A DNA stretch of 39,118 nucleotides from CAZKRL01 sp964555295. GTDB lineage: Bacteria > Bacteroidota > Bacteroidia > Flavobacteriales_D > Sanyastnellaceae. The notes under the pieces are model-generated. The model had not been told where the DNA came from and ran no database searches. It saw only the letters and a program-made list of their open reading frames with translations. The stretch spans positions 1 through 39,118 of the forward strand of contig CAZKRL010000029.1 in the NCBI GenBank assembly GCA_964555295.1. The letters are read 5' to 3'. The stretch's first letter is position 1; every line of letters begins with the position of its first letter. Below are positions 16,179 to 24,168 of this stretch, one piece after another. The position numbers and the translations under genes are program-made.

Positions 16179-17354
16179 TCAAATTCTAACGCCAATCAAC
16201 AGCACGTCATCTATCTGCTCCTGTGTGCCTCGCCAGTCTTCAAATGCACGATCCATGTGCTCACGTTGATCGGCCATGGGTTTCAGCTGGATTTCACTCA
16301 ACAAATTGCGCATATTCTTGAGCATGAATTTCTTGCCTAGCGCTCCGCCAAATTGATCAGCATAACCATCACTGAACAAATAGTAAGCAAAATCAGGTCG
16401 GTTGGTAATGAGCACCTCATCAAACTTTTTTGCGCCATGCACGGCCTGTCCGCCGATAGGGAATTTGCTCGGTTTGATCTCCATAAACCCTTCATCAAGG
16501 CTTTCTCCAAAGATGTAGAGCGGACGATTGGCGCCCGCGAAACGCACTTCATTGCGCCCGGTGTCAATAACGCAAAGCGCCACGTCCATACCATCGCGTG
16601 ACGAGCTCTCTTGATCGTCTTGTTTGAGAGCAAGACGTATCGCCTCATCGAGGGAGGTTAGAATTTCGCCGGCATGAAAAATAGATTTTTCAATGACAAT
16701 TTGATTGAGGAGGGTATTGCCAATCATGCTCATGAATGCGCCAGGAACACCATGGCCCGTGCAGTCACATACCGCAATTACGGTTATATGCTCGCGGCGA
16801 TAGTGCCAGTAGAAGTCGCCGCTAACGATGTCGCGAGGCTTGAATAACACAAAGCAATCCGAAAATCCTGCAGCAATTTCACTGAGTGGCGGAAGGATCG
16901 CCTCTTGAATACGCTTGGCATAATTCACGCTATCAATCACCTCTTGATGTTTGAGTTCGACTTCTTGTTTGAGCTTGTTGATTTTCTCTTTTTCCTGATG
17001 CACCGCCGTAGAAGTTTGCCAGAGCTTCTTGACCTTTTCCTCCACCTTGGTCTTCTCAGTTTGCAGTTTGGATTTTTCTTCTTGCAGCTTCAGTGTTTCC
17101 TCTTGCAGTAATGCGTTTTTTTCATCTACCAGACGCCGCTCTTTGTGAACGGCCTCGCTCATTGCCCAGAGCTTTTTGTTTTTTTCATCTGACTTTCGCT
17201 TGTCGTCTTCCAGGGCTTGCAGGCGCTGTTGTAAATCACTTGTATCGGGGTCAACATTGCTGACCGGCTGAGATGGCCCCGCGAGTTTCCGTCCCGTTAG
17301 GAATGCGGTTGCTGCCATAATTCCTGCGATGATCCACCATAACAACCCGGGCAT
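16179..17354 (-). CDS. Membrane-anchored coiled-coil SpoIIE/RsbU-type protein phosphatase
   Basis: A 391-residue protein: an N-terminal membrane helix (LLWWIIAGIMAATAFL, 4-19), a coiled coil of about 100 residues (40-142), and a PP2C-like SpoIIE phosphatase domain (about 143-391). The domain has SVNYAKRIQEAILPP at its start, the metal Asp in KPRDIVSGDFYW (172-183), CDCTGHGVPGAFMSMIG (196-212), SRDGMDVALC and the C-terminal FSDGYADQFGG and IDDVLLIGV. Such enzymes remove phosphate from STAS-type anti-sigma antagonists in partner switching. The coiled coil contains KKLWxxSxAVH twice, 49 residues apart. The frame extends upstream to 17546, but ATG 17354 lies ten bases after the stop of the preceding gene. 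Last gene of the four-gene nSTAND set; no STAS or anti-sigma gene is nearby. Confidence 0.9.
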   Translation of the reverse strand: MPGLLWWIIAGIMAATAFLTGRKLAGPSQPVSNVDPDTSDLQQRLQALEDDKRKSDEKNKKLWAMSEAVHKERRLVDEKNALLQEETLKLQEEKSKLQTEKTKVEEKVKKLWQTSTAVHQEKEKINKLKQEVELKHQEVIDSVNYAKRIQEAILPPLSEIAAGFSDCFVLFKPRDIVSGDFYWHYRREHITVIAVCDCTGHGVPGAFMSMIGNTLLNQIVIEKSIFHAGEILTSLDEAIRLALKQDDQESSSRDGMDVALCVIDTGRNEVRFAGANRPLYIFGESLDEGFMEIKPSKFPIGGQAVHGAKKFDEVLITNRPDFAYYLFSDGYADQFGGALGKKFMLKNMRNLLSEIQLKPMADQREHMDRAFEDWRGTQEQIDDVLLIGVRI

Positions 17355-17364
17355 GCTCAATTGA

Positions 17365-18198
17365 TCAGGGTTGTGAAGAGGTAGGTTCTGAGGATGGCTC
17401 CGCTTGATACCAAGCATTCTCGGCCTTTTCAATAGCGGGAAAGAGGTCCCTTTCTGCGATTTCTGCAATTCGGTTTCCTCGTTCTGCGGTTTCATGATCA
17501 TTGCTGTCCCAAAACTTATATGCCGCGTTGGGCCAAGTAGACGCATGGAAAGACGGGGGCTTAACGCCGATGCTTACACCAAAGTTATTCCAGGTAATAA
17601 ACAACGCCCACACACAATAAAAATAGAAGAAGAACCTGCCGTTACTACTCCAGCGTTGTAGGATGGGAATAGCGTCTGTTTTTCTTTTCAATATCCTCAG
17701 ACCAATGGCATAGGCGGCGAATAGCAGGGAAAACAACAAACAAAGCAGTAATATCCCATTGGACGCTGGCCAATGTTGTATCTTAAAAGTCAGGCCTGCA
17801 GAACCGCAGAGTACGGCCGAGGCCATCAGGGTAAGTTCGGTGCGCGTTACTACTTGCATATCGCGTTGGAATGGGGTGCTCGCGATACGAGTCAATTGTG
17901 AAATCACCATGAATAACGCTGAAAGCACTACTGCAACACTAGCGAACATCCAATGGTTGTATTTGAAAACGTTACCCATACAAAGCAACACGAAAGCGAT
18001 GCGCTCCCATTGGTTCAAGAAACCGGCGAGGCCCTTCAGTTTGAAGCCACTCTTTTTCATTGAAGCGAAAAAATCAAAAAGGAATAAGCCGCCGAGTAAG
18101 GCCTCCATGGAGAATCGCAATGTATTACCCCATTCGTTTTGCGCAAAGCTGGCGAAACAACCGAGGATTAAAAACGATATGATGAGGGTGCGGAGCAT
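17365..18198 (-). CDS. Multi-pass membrane protein with two GldL-like FK..HW motifs
   Basis: A 277-residue protein with an N-terminal signal-like helix ending FASFAQ (1-20) and about six more hydrophobic segments (near 30-46, 66-79, 84-102, 121-137, 147-168 and 188-204), then a charged cytoplasmic or periplasmic tail with a helix AERGNRIAEIAERDLFPAIE. Two segments carry the same short motif inside a helix hairpin: F78-K-Y-N-H-W83 and F138-K-I-Q-H-W143, the form seen in GldL, the gliding/type IX secretion motor protein (FKIMHWPGA). Overall it is not GldL in length or layout. Start ATG 18198 follows the NTPase stop by two bases, so it is translationally coupled. Function unknown; a membrane partner of the NTPase or phosphatase is likely. 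Confidence 0.75.
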   Translation of the reverse strand: MLRTLIISFLILGCFASFAQNEWGNTLRFSMEALLGGLFLFDFFASMKKSGFKLKGLAGFLNQWERIAFVLLCMGNVFKYNHWMFASVAVVLSALFMVISQLTRIASTPFQRDMQVVTRTELTLMASAVLCGSAGLTFKIQHWPASNGILLLCLLFSLLFAAYAIGLRILKRKTDAIPILQRWSSNGRFFFYFYCVWALFITWNNFGVSIGVKPPSFHASTWPNAAYKFWDSNDHETAERGNRIAEIAERDLFPAIEKAENAWYQAEPSSEPTSSQP

Positions 18199-18200
18199 TA

Positions 18201-21200
18201 TTAGTCGGTATCTACGGTTACTACTGCAAAATCTTGAGACGCGGACTTTTCCAGAAGCATCAATCCTATCTCCCAATTAATTTTATTGTAGCGACAAATT
18301 GATGGCGGCGATAGTTGATGTACCTCCTCAGATAGAATACAATTCAACAAGCTCAATTCTGCTCCAGACGAAAAACCGGGCAGCTGTCTTTCCAATGCGA
18401 GTTGATACCTGCCTTCGCTAGCATGGCCTATTGCAAGGTAGACATTGAAGCCCAATTTTTTGTTCTCGTTGCCATCTTTAAATACAATATCGGCCCAATT
18501 CAATACCGCATCCCCGCCAACACGAGCTGCCAAATAAAAGAATAGCCCGCAGGGCCTCGTTGTAGAGTCGAATTCGTCCGAATATTTGGAAAATAAGGCA
18601 ATTGCTTGTTCACTTCCGCCTAGCTGAAAAGCTCTTTCTGATAATTCTAGTAATAGATTTCTTTTATTTATCGGGTTGGTATTTAGATCTATCAGTTCCT
18701 TTACATCATCAATAGGCCTCGTCATCATTACTCTCGTGAGATAATGAAACGCCAAACAAAGTTTGAAACTCAGTATGTCCTCCTCTGAATCGGAAAATAA
18801 CACCTTAAATAAACTATCCTCTTCAGATTTAATTAAAAAGTGCGGACGATTACTGATGCCCAGTGAATCTGGCAGCAAACAGTCCATGAAGGATTTACAT
18901 ACTTCCACATCCTGGTTCTTGTTGTTATTCGAAATGCGATTCGACAAAAAATCTGCCAGCAACCACAAGTTTTCGATGTCATAATAGACATGAGAGTTAT
19001 CAATTTCGAAGTAGCGATCCGGTAATTGAGCTCTATATAACCACTTTAATATTTCTGCTAAATCCTTCTCCGACCATTTGTAATTTTTGAAAGGTTGACT
19101 GCGAACGATTGAGGAAAAGAAATAGTTCCCCGGAGCATTTGGGCAACCGTTTGTTGATCCGATGAAACCCCATGGACCAGACGCAAAAGTCGGGTGGTAC
19201 AAATTCGAGGCACGACTAATTCGAAGATTATTTTCTTCGGGTACTTCAATTTCCTGGGATAGATAGTCGGGGGAGCAACTTTGTGCATGCAAGTAAAATT
19301 CTTGTAAGCAAGAGTCCGCCAATGTAGTGTCACGAATTTCAATTGCCCTTTCTATGCGCCACTTACAGAGGAGGGCCTGCTCATAATGCTGCGCCTCAGG
19401 GCTTCTCTCTTCGGCGCGTATTTCTTCTTCAACCGAATCCAGAATTTGCCGGGCCCGATTGTCGTACAATTTTCTAAAAAGAATAAACAAGCTTGACGCA
19501 CAATGATTCGCCTTAAGAAAAGTTATGTCATCTCGGCTCGCGGATGACCTTGAAACATCCAAGAAATTCAACTTGAATGTGCGTGAGCTTGCCGTTTTGT
19601 CGGCAGAAGTTTTTGAATTCCAGAAATTCAAATGGTTTGTAATAACCGACGGAGTATTTGTGCTGTCGTGACCCAACCAAGCAAACGCTCCAATATAGAG
19701 CAAATCATGCCCAACAAAGTAACTTCGTGTGATGAATTCTGGATCCAATATCACCAGAGAGTCGAGTGTTCGCGAGCAGTTCTGCAGGTCATTACGATAA
19801 GAATATATCTGTGCTAGGAAATGATATCCGCCACTCCCCTTAATTTGAGGCCCCCACTTATTCTGAACATCCGGTAATATTTTTCCCTTAGGAAAACAGC
19901 GATAGAAATATTCCGCATTGACGGGGTCATAGAGCGGCGAAATTTTTTCCAATAATTGACCCAGTAAATCTTTCGAGAACCCATTGATCATGAGCAGCTC
20001 TGAAGCGGCCAACATAAGACCGGGATCTTGAGAACGCCTTTCCGTTGCGGGATTCCAGAACACGTCTTTCCAAATGACCTCAGATAATGAATCAAGACAT
20101 TGCTGTAGGGTGTCGGTATTTCTCTCGAGCTGTGTAATACACGATTGAAGCAGTAACCCTGTGTTGCATAAACGAATATTCATCGAGAGGCTGGAACTGT
20201 CAGCCATAGTTCTGCGCAACGCCATTTGCCTGCTTACGTAACTACCAAGAACCCTATTCAACAAATGGCTCGCTTGGAGCCCTTGGTTTACCCCGTTTTT
20301 CTGAAATTGATACCCGTTCGGCAGAATGATTTTGGCCACACTTTTCATCACCTGCAGCTGCACCGAATCACCGCCACAACGCTGTAGCATATGATCCATC
20401 GTGCCCGGATGCAGGCCCTCGTAGTTGATAATAAAACGCGCTTTCTCTGAAGCGGTCACCCGCGCAGAGGAAAGCAACTCAATACCACGGTATTCCGCAT
20501 CACGCACCACCGATTCGTTGGTCTTACTCACATAATCTTGCCTGAAATATTCGCAGAAAAAGAGCAGTATGACCATACATGTCCACAACGCTACACGTTG
20601 CGCGCCATGTTTCATCACGAAGCGCGAGAAGAAAAGTTTACCAATACTCGCACGAATGAACCGCCTTGCCTGGGTGAGTGTAGCACGCGCCTCTTCCAAC
20701 TTTTGCTCGTAGGAGATGTCGCGCTCATCATACTTCATCAACCAATGTTCATTGGGCTGCTTCTGTTCAAACCAGGTTTCAAAGAAGTTCAGCGGACCAA
20801 TGGGTAACAAATAGCCCGTGGTCTTTCCATTGTCAATCCAGCGTTTTAGCTGCTTGGCAAAATCCAGCCAGGTCTGATGATCTTGCTCCTCGGCGTGCGA
20901 CCATTCTATGAGCTTGCCCCAATTGCGAATGAGACTCTCATGGGTGATGTCCATGATCCATTCACCTTGTTCATCCCCCTGCACCTCATTGTGTTCGTGA
21001 AAGGGCTTGAGAAAAGTATTGCCGGGAAGTCGGAAAATCTCCAATACCCCGCCTACTTCCTTCAGTCCCAACCCGGGCCTATTTACAATATGCACGATTT
21101 CACGCAAGGTCATGCGATTGCGCACACTGCGCGAGGCATCAATCTTGGTGAGTGAACGAAACGCTGCCTCAATGATCTCACGTGCTTGTTCATGCGTCAG

Positions 21201-22310
21201 TGCGTGACCGGGATTGCGTTCGAGAAAATATGCGTGAGCAGTGTGATAAAGGTCATTCGCGTGTCGGTCTAATACATTGTCGAGCGACGGTCGCTCATAA
21301 AACGGCTGGCGCCACTCAGGAAGCTGGGCCTTCCAGGCAATGAAAGCAGGTTGGTCAGTCTCCGGCAGATATGCGGTGTCAACACCGCCGGCACGAGCAA
21401 AGTGGATGAGATCCATTTCTTCCGCGCCTTTTCCTGCCTCATGCCAAATCTGATTCAGCGCATGTTGCAACACCGGAAGCTGATCAATGCCTTCTCCCAT
21501 TTGGTGCAACAACATCTCCACCAATCGTTTGCTGATGGTATTGCCGTTGAGCTGTGCGGGCTCCTCGATGACCTGATAAATTTCTTTGCGTTTCAGCCGA
21601 GGCACAAAAAACTGACTATAGCCAATGGCTTCGGGCAATCCGCGAAAAGAGGCACATTGTCCGATGTAATCAGATCGCATGGTGCAAACCACATACACCG
21701 GTAAATCGCGCTCGGTAGCAATGCGACATGTCTCAAGCAACATGCTCACCACGAGTTGCGAATCCGCTGATGACCGCCCTTCGAAATAGTTTTCTGAGTT
21801 CGTGAAAAACTCCTCGAACTGATCTACCAGAATCAACAGGTTCGAACCTTTGCGCATCGCCTTACGTTGCTCTGCTTCAGGTAATGCAATGAATTCAGGT
21901 TGTGACTTATCAATGTAATGCGGACTATCTGTATAAATGTCAATGAGCGACGAAAACCCAAACTTTAGTTCGCGTCTGAAACGCTCGCGTACATCACCAC
22001 TGAACCTTGCAGCTAATGCGTCTTCCAGGTTTTGAAGTGGCGCCCGTTCGGGACGAAAATCCACCACTTGCCAGTTGTTGAACTTGGCTTTGAAAAATCC
22101 GGCGCGCGCGTTGGGGATGAGACCTGCATATACGAGTGATGATTTACCGTCGCCTGACGCTCCGGTGAGCATCAAGAATTTTTTTTGTTCGAGCTGACGG
22201 GTTATTTGATCAACATGTTCATCACGACCCCGCAAGAAAATCGATTCATCTTCGCGGAAAGGCCGCAAACCGGGATAGGGGCAAATGATATTTTCCTCGG
22301 CGGCTTCCAT
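18201..22310 (-). CDS. nSTAND1-type NTPase with central membrane helix and unrecognised C-terminal half
   Basis: A 1369-residue protein. It begins with the nSTAND1 signature CPYPGLRPFREDESIFLRGR (10-29), then Walker A TGASGDGKSS (49-58), Walker B LLILVDQFEEFF (158-169), a sensor-like CTMRSDYIG (209-217) and the helical LPVLQHALNQIW (278-289); DITHESLIRNW (454-464) is the winged-helix segment of STAND proteins. A membrane helix lies at about 573-589 (VALWTCMVILLFFCEYF). Residues 590-1369 look all-helical and solenoid-like but show no repeat I recognise. In STAND NTPases nucleotide exchange drives oligomerisation when the C-terminal sensor meets its trigger. Its ATG overlaps the upstream TGA (TGATG). 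The C-terminal half is visibly more AT-rich than the NTPase half. Confidence 0.9.
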   Translation of the reverse strand: MEAAEENIICPYPGLRPFREDESIFLRGRDEHVDQITRQLEQKKFLMLTGASGDGKSSLVYAGLIPNARAGFFKAKFNNWQVVDFRPERAPLQNLEDALAARFSGDVRERFRRELKFGFSSLIDIYTDSPHYIDKSQPEFIALPEAEQRKAMRKGSNLLILVDQFEEFFTNSENYFEGRSSADSQLVVSMLLETCRIATERDLPVYVVCTMRSDYIGQCASFRGLPEAIGYSQFFVPRLKRKEIYQVIEEPAQLNGNTISKRLVEMLLHQMGEGIDQLPVLQHALNQIWHEAGKGAEEMDLIHFARAGGVDTAYLPETDQPAFIAWKAQLPEWRQPFYERPSLDNVLDRHANDLYHTAHAYFLERNPGHALTHEQAREIIEAAFRSLTKIDASRSVRNRMTLREIVHIVNRPGLGLKEVGGVLEIFRLPGNTFLKPFHEHNEVQGDEQGEWIMDITHESLIRNWGKLIEWSHAEEQDHQTWLDFAKQLKRWIDNGKTTGYLLPIGPLNFFETWFEQKQPNEHWLMKYDERDISYEQKLEEARATLTQARRFIRASIGKLFFSRFVMKHGAQRVALWTCMVILLFFCEYFRQDYVSKTNESVVRDAEYRGIELLSSARVTASEKARFIINYEGLHPGTMDHMLQRCGGDSVQLQVMKSVAKIILPNGYQFQKNGVNQGLQASHLLNRVLGSYVSRQMALRRTMADSSSLSMNIRLCNTGLLLQSCITQLERNTDTLQQCLDSLSEVIWKDVFWNPATERRSQDPGLMLAASELLMINGFSKDLLGQLLEKISPLYDPVNAEYFYRCFPKGKILPDVQNKWGPQIKGSGGYHFLAQIYSYRNDLQNCSRTLDSLVILDPEFITRSYFVGHDLLYIGAFAWLGHDSTNTPSVITNHLNFWNSKTSADKTASSRTFKLNFLDVSRSSASRDDITFLKANHCASSLFILFRKLYDNRARQILDSVEEEIRAEERSPEAQHYEQALLCKWRIERAIEIRDTTLADSCLQEFYLHAQSCSPDYLSQEIEVPEENNLRISRASNLYHPTFASGPWGFIGSTNGCPNAPGNYFFSSIVRSQPFKNYKWSEKDLAEILKWLYRAQLPDRYFEIDNSHVYYDIENLWLLADFLSNRISNNNKNQDVEVCKSFMDCLLPDSLGISNRPHFLIKSEEDSLFKVLFSDSEEDILSFKLCLAFHYLTRVMMTRPIDDVKELIDLNTNPINKRNLLLELSERAFQLGGSEQAIALFSKYSDEFDSTTRPCGLFFYLAARVGGDAVLNWADIVFKDGNENKKLGFNVYLAIGHASEGRYQLALERQLPGFSSGAELSLLNCILSEEVHQLSPPSICRYNKINWEIGLMLLEKSASQDFAVVTVDTD

Positions 22311-23182
22311 CAACTATCACCTGTTGCTTTATCAAATTGCACTTTGATTTCAAGGGGAATCAATGCACCCGACATCACGAGCGATGTCACCTTCGCTGCG
22401 CGGAATGTTCGCTGTAAATTATCGGAAGGATCATCGTCGCCGATGAGCAAAATGGGGGTGCCCGAAGATGCCCCGCCAACTTTCTTCCATATCTGCTGAA
22501 CAAACGGCACGGCCCAGTCGCCGGCATATTTGAAATAGATCACCGCGAGTTTGCTCTTACTGATTTGCTGTGAGCAATGCTCGGGATAATCCCGATCATC
22601 ATCCTGAATGATATTCATCTTTTCCACGGGAATGATGTCGCTCAGCATATCTGCAATTTCCAGCGCCGTGTCTTCGTCGTCTTGATTATGAACCAGAAAA
22701 ATATCTGTGCTGCTGAGTTGGAGATCCGACTGAATCACTTCGTTGAGTGCGTTGCGGATGTCATCTACCAACAATACCGCAGAGGCCGTATTGGAAAACT
22801 GAATACCCGACACGAGTTCCGACATGATTTTGCGGATGAAGTCGCGCTGTCGAAGATCCAGATTCAATCCTGCTTCTGTAGAGATATTCCAGATGAATAA
22901 ACGAAAGGCGGGATCTTTTTGCAGTCGTTCTCTGCAAACGCGGTATTGATATTCGGTGGCAGAGATGCCGGTGGAGGAAAGCTCCTCTCCGTAGGTATCT
23001 CCCAAAACGAGAACGGCGCAATTGCATTGACTTACATACTCGGCAACTTGCTTCTCAATATCAGATAGCTGAGCGTTTTGCTCCATCACCGGCAGGCCTG
23101 CCTTGCGCATCATTTCCGACAAAACCTCATGGTTCTCGCGCAATGCGTTTTCAGGATGAGCGATGAATATTTGCGATGTCAA
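22310..23182 (-). CDS. DUF4062-like plus TIR-like two-domain protein
   Basis: A 290-residue protein from the TTG at 23182. Residues 4-100 resemble DUF4062, a TIR/flavodoxin-like domain found at the N terminus of NTPase-linked proteins: IFIAHPENALRENHEVLSEM, LVLGDTYGEELSSTGISATE, then FRLFIWNI. Residues 158-250 have TIR-like order: TDIFLVHNQDDEDTALEIAD, KMNIIQDDDRDYPEHCSQQI, KLAVIYFKYAGDWAVPF, TPILLIGDDDP. The usual catalytic Glu after the W is not seen (WAVPFVQQIW), so NADase activity is doubtful. All possible starts (23230, 23182) are TTG; 23182 is preferred because a -7 box lies between them and the strand begins right after. First gene of the nSTAND set. Confidence 0.72.
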   Translation of the reverse strand: MTSQIFIAHPENALRENHEVLSEMMRKAGLPVMEQNAQLSDIEKQVAEYVSQCNCAVLVLGDTYGEELSSTGISATEYQYRVCRERLQKDPAFRLFIWNISTEAGLNLDLRQRDFIRKIMSELVSGIQFSNTASAVLLVDDIRNALNEVIQSDLQLSSTDIFLVHNQDDEDTALEIADMLSDIIPVEKMNIIQDDDRDYPEHCSQQISKSKLAVIYFKYAGDWAVPFVQQIWKKVGGASSGTPILLIGDDDPSDNLQRTFRAAKVTSLVMSGALIPLEIKVQFDKATGDS

Positions 23183-23203
23183 GCTAAAGGAATTGAATTT
23201 GTG

Positions 23204-23231
23204 CAAACATAACAACCACAGTTCCTCCAAA
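23204..23231 (-). promoter_or_regulatory. Candidate promoter of the nSTAND operon
   Basis: On the minus strand TTTG (23231-23228) is followed after 16 bases by TATGTTTG (23211-23204), an exact TAnnTTTG, ending 21 bases before the TTG start at 23182. The spacing is one base short of the usual range. Confidence 0.5.
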
Positions 23232-23274
23232 GCGCGGCAGAAAACGTTTTGTTTGAATTCAACAGACCGACTCC

Positions 23275-24150
23275 TTACCCCGTGTGCTTCTCGATATAAC
23301 GAATGATGTCTCCGGCAATGTCCTTTTGAGTGGCCTTCTCAATTCCTTCTAAGCCGGGAGAGGAGTTTACTTCAATGATGAGCGGCCCTCTTTCACTCTG
23401 CAACATGTCTACACCGGCAATGCCCAGACCGAGTGCCTTCGTGGCTTTAACAGCCGCAATTTCCTCCTGGCGAGATAATGCAATAACTTCTGCGGTGCCA
23501 CCGCGATGAAGATTCGACCTGAATTCGCCGTCGCGTGCCTGCCGTTTCATCGCTCCCACGACCTGACCATCTACAACAAAAGCCCGAATATCTGCACCCT
23601 TTGCCTCGCGGATGAACTCCTGCACAATGACTCTCGTTTTGATGCCATTGAAGGCCTCCATAACACTGATGGCCGATTTGTCATTATCAGCAAGAATGAC
23701 TCCCAGACCCTGAGTGCCTTCGAGTAATTTGATGATGACCGGCGCTCCGCCAACTTCGTCAAGAGTTTTAGCTACATCCTTGGAATAATTGGTGAACACC
23801 GTTTTGGGCAAACCCAACCCGGCACGCGATAAAATTTGAAGACTTCTGAGCTTATCGCGGGAGCGCACAAGCGCTTGCGACTCAACAGCGGTGAATACCT
23901 TCATCATCTCGAATTGCCTTACTACCGCTGTTCCATAAAAAGTTACAGATGCCCCAATCCTTGGAATCACTGCATCCACATCTTTAATTTCCTCTCCCCG
24001 GAAAATCACTTTGGGATGTCCGCGCTCAATGACCAGATTGCATTTAAGATGATCAATAACGCGCACAGAATGGCCATTGGATTCACCCGCCTCTATCAAG
24101 CGTCGTGTGCTGTAGAGCGAATGATCTCGGGAGAGAACGACTATATTCAT
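23275..24150 (-). CDS. rimK: RimK-type ATP-grasp alpha-L-glutamate ligase
   Basis: A 291-residue ATP-grasp ligase. Order of features: N-terminal domain beginning MNIVVLSRDHSLYSTRRLIE with the family word DAVIPRIGASVTFYGTAV, the ATP-binding strand PVIIKLLEGTQGLGVILAD, RAFVVDGQVVGAMKR, and the metal/ATP site IIEVNSSPGLEGIEKAT. Length equals that of E. coli RimK (about 300), which adds glutamate residues to the C terminus of ribosomal protein S6. Other members of the family modify different acceptors, so the S6 substrate is an inference. It is the last gene of the minus-strand glycan run (18-base gap from the glycosyltransferase) and the gap of 92 bases to the nSTAND operon has no terminator that I can see. 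Confidence 0.92.
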   Translation of the reverse strand: MNIVVLSRDHSLYSTRRLIEAGESNGHSVRVIDHLKCNLVIERGHPKVIFRGEEIKDVDAVIPRIGASVTFYGTAVVRQFEMMKVFTAVESQALVRSRDKLRSLQILSRAGLGLPKTVFTNYSKDVAKTLDEVGGAPVIIKLLEGTQGLGVILADNDKSAISVMEAFNGIKTRVIVQEFIREAKGADIRAFVVDGQVVGAMKRQARDGEFRSNLHRGGTAEVIALSRQEEIAAVKATKALGLGIAGVDMLQSERGPLIIEVNSSPGLEGIEKATQKDIAGDIIRYIEKHTG

Positions 24151-24168
24151 GAAAAGATTTTCACGTGA

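Noticed and set aside
17355..17546. Longer phosphatase frame upstream of ATG 17354
   Set aside because: It overlaps the preceding membrane-protein gene and reads as non-homologous basic sequence; the membrane helix begins right after ATG 17354.
18198..22310. Possible disruption (frameshift) in the long nSTAND gene given the composition change
   Set aside because: A single continuous frame of 1369 codons runs through the change, with a coupled stop/start at both ends.
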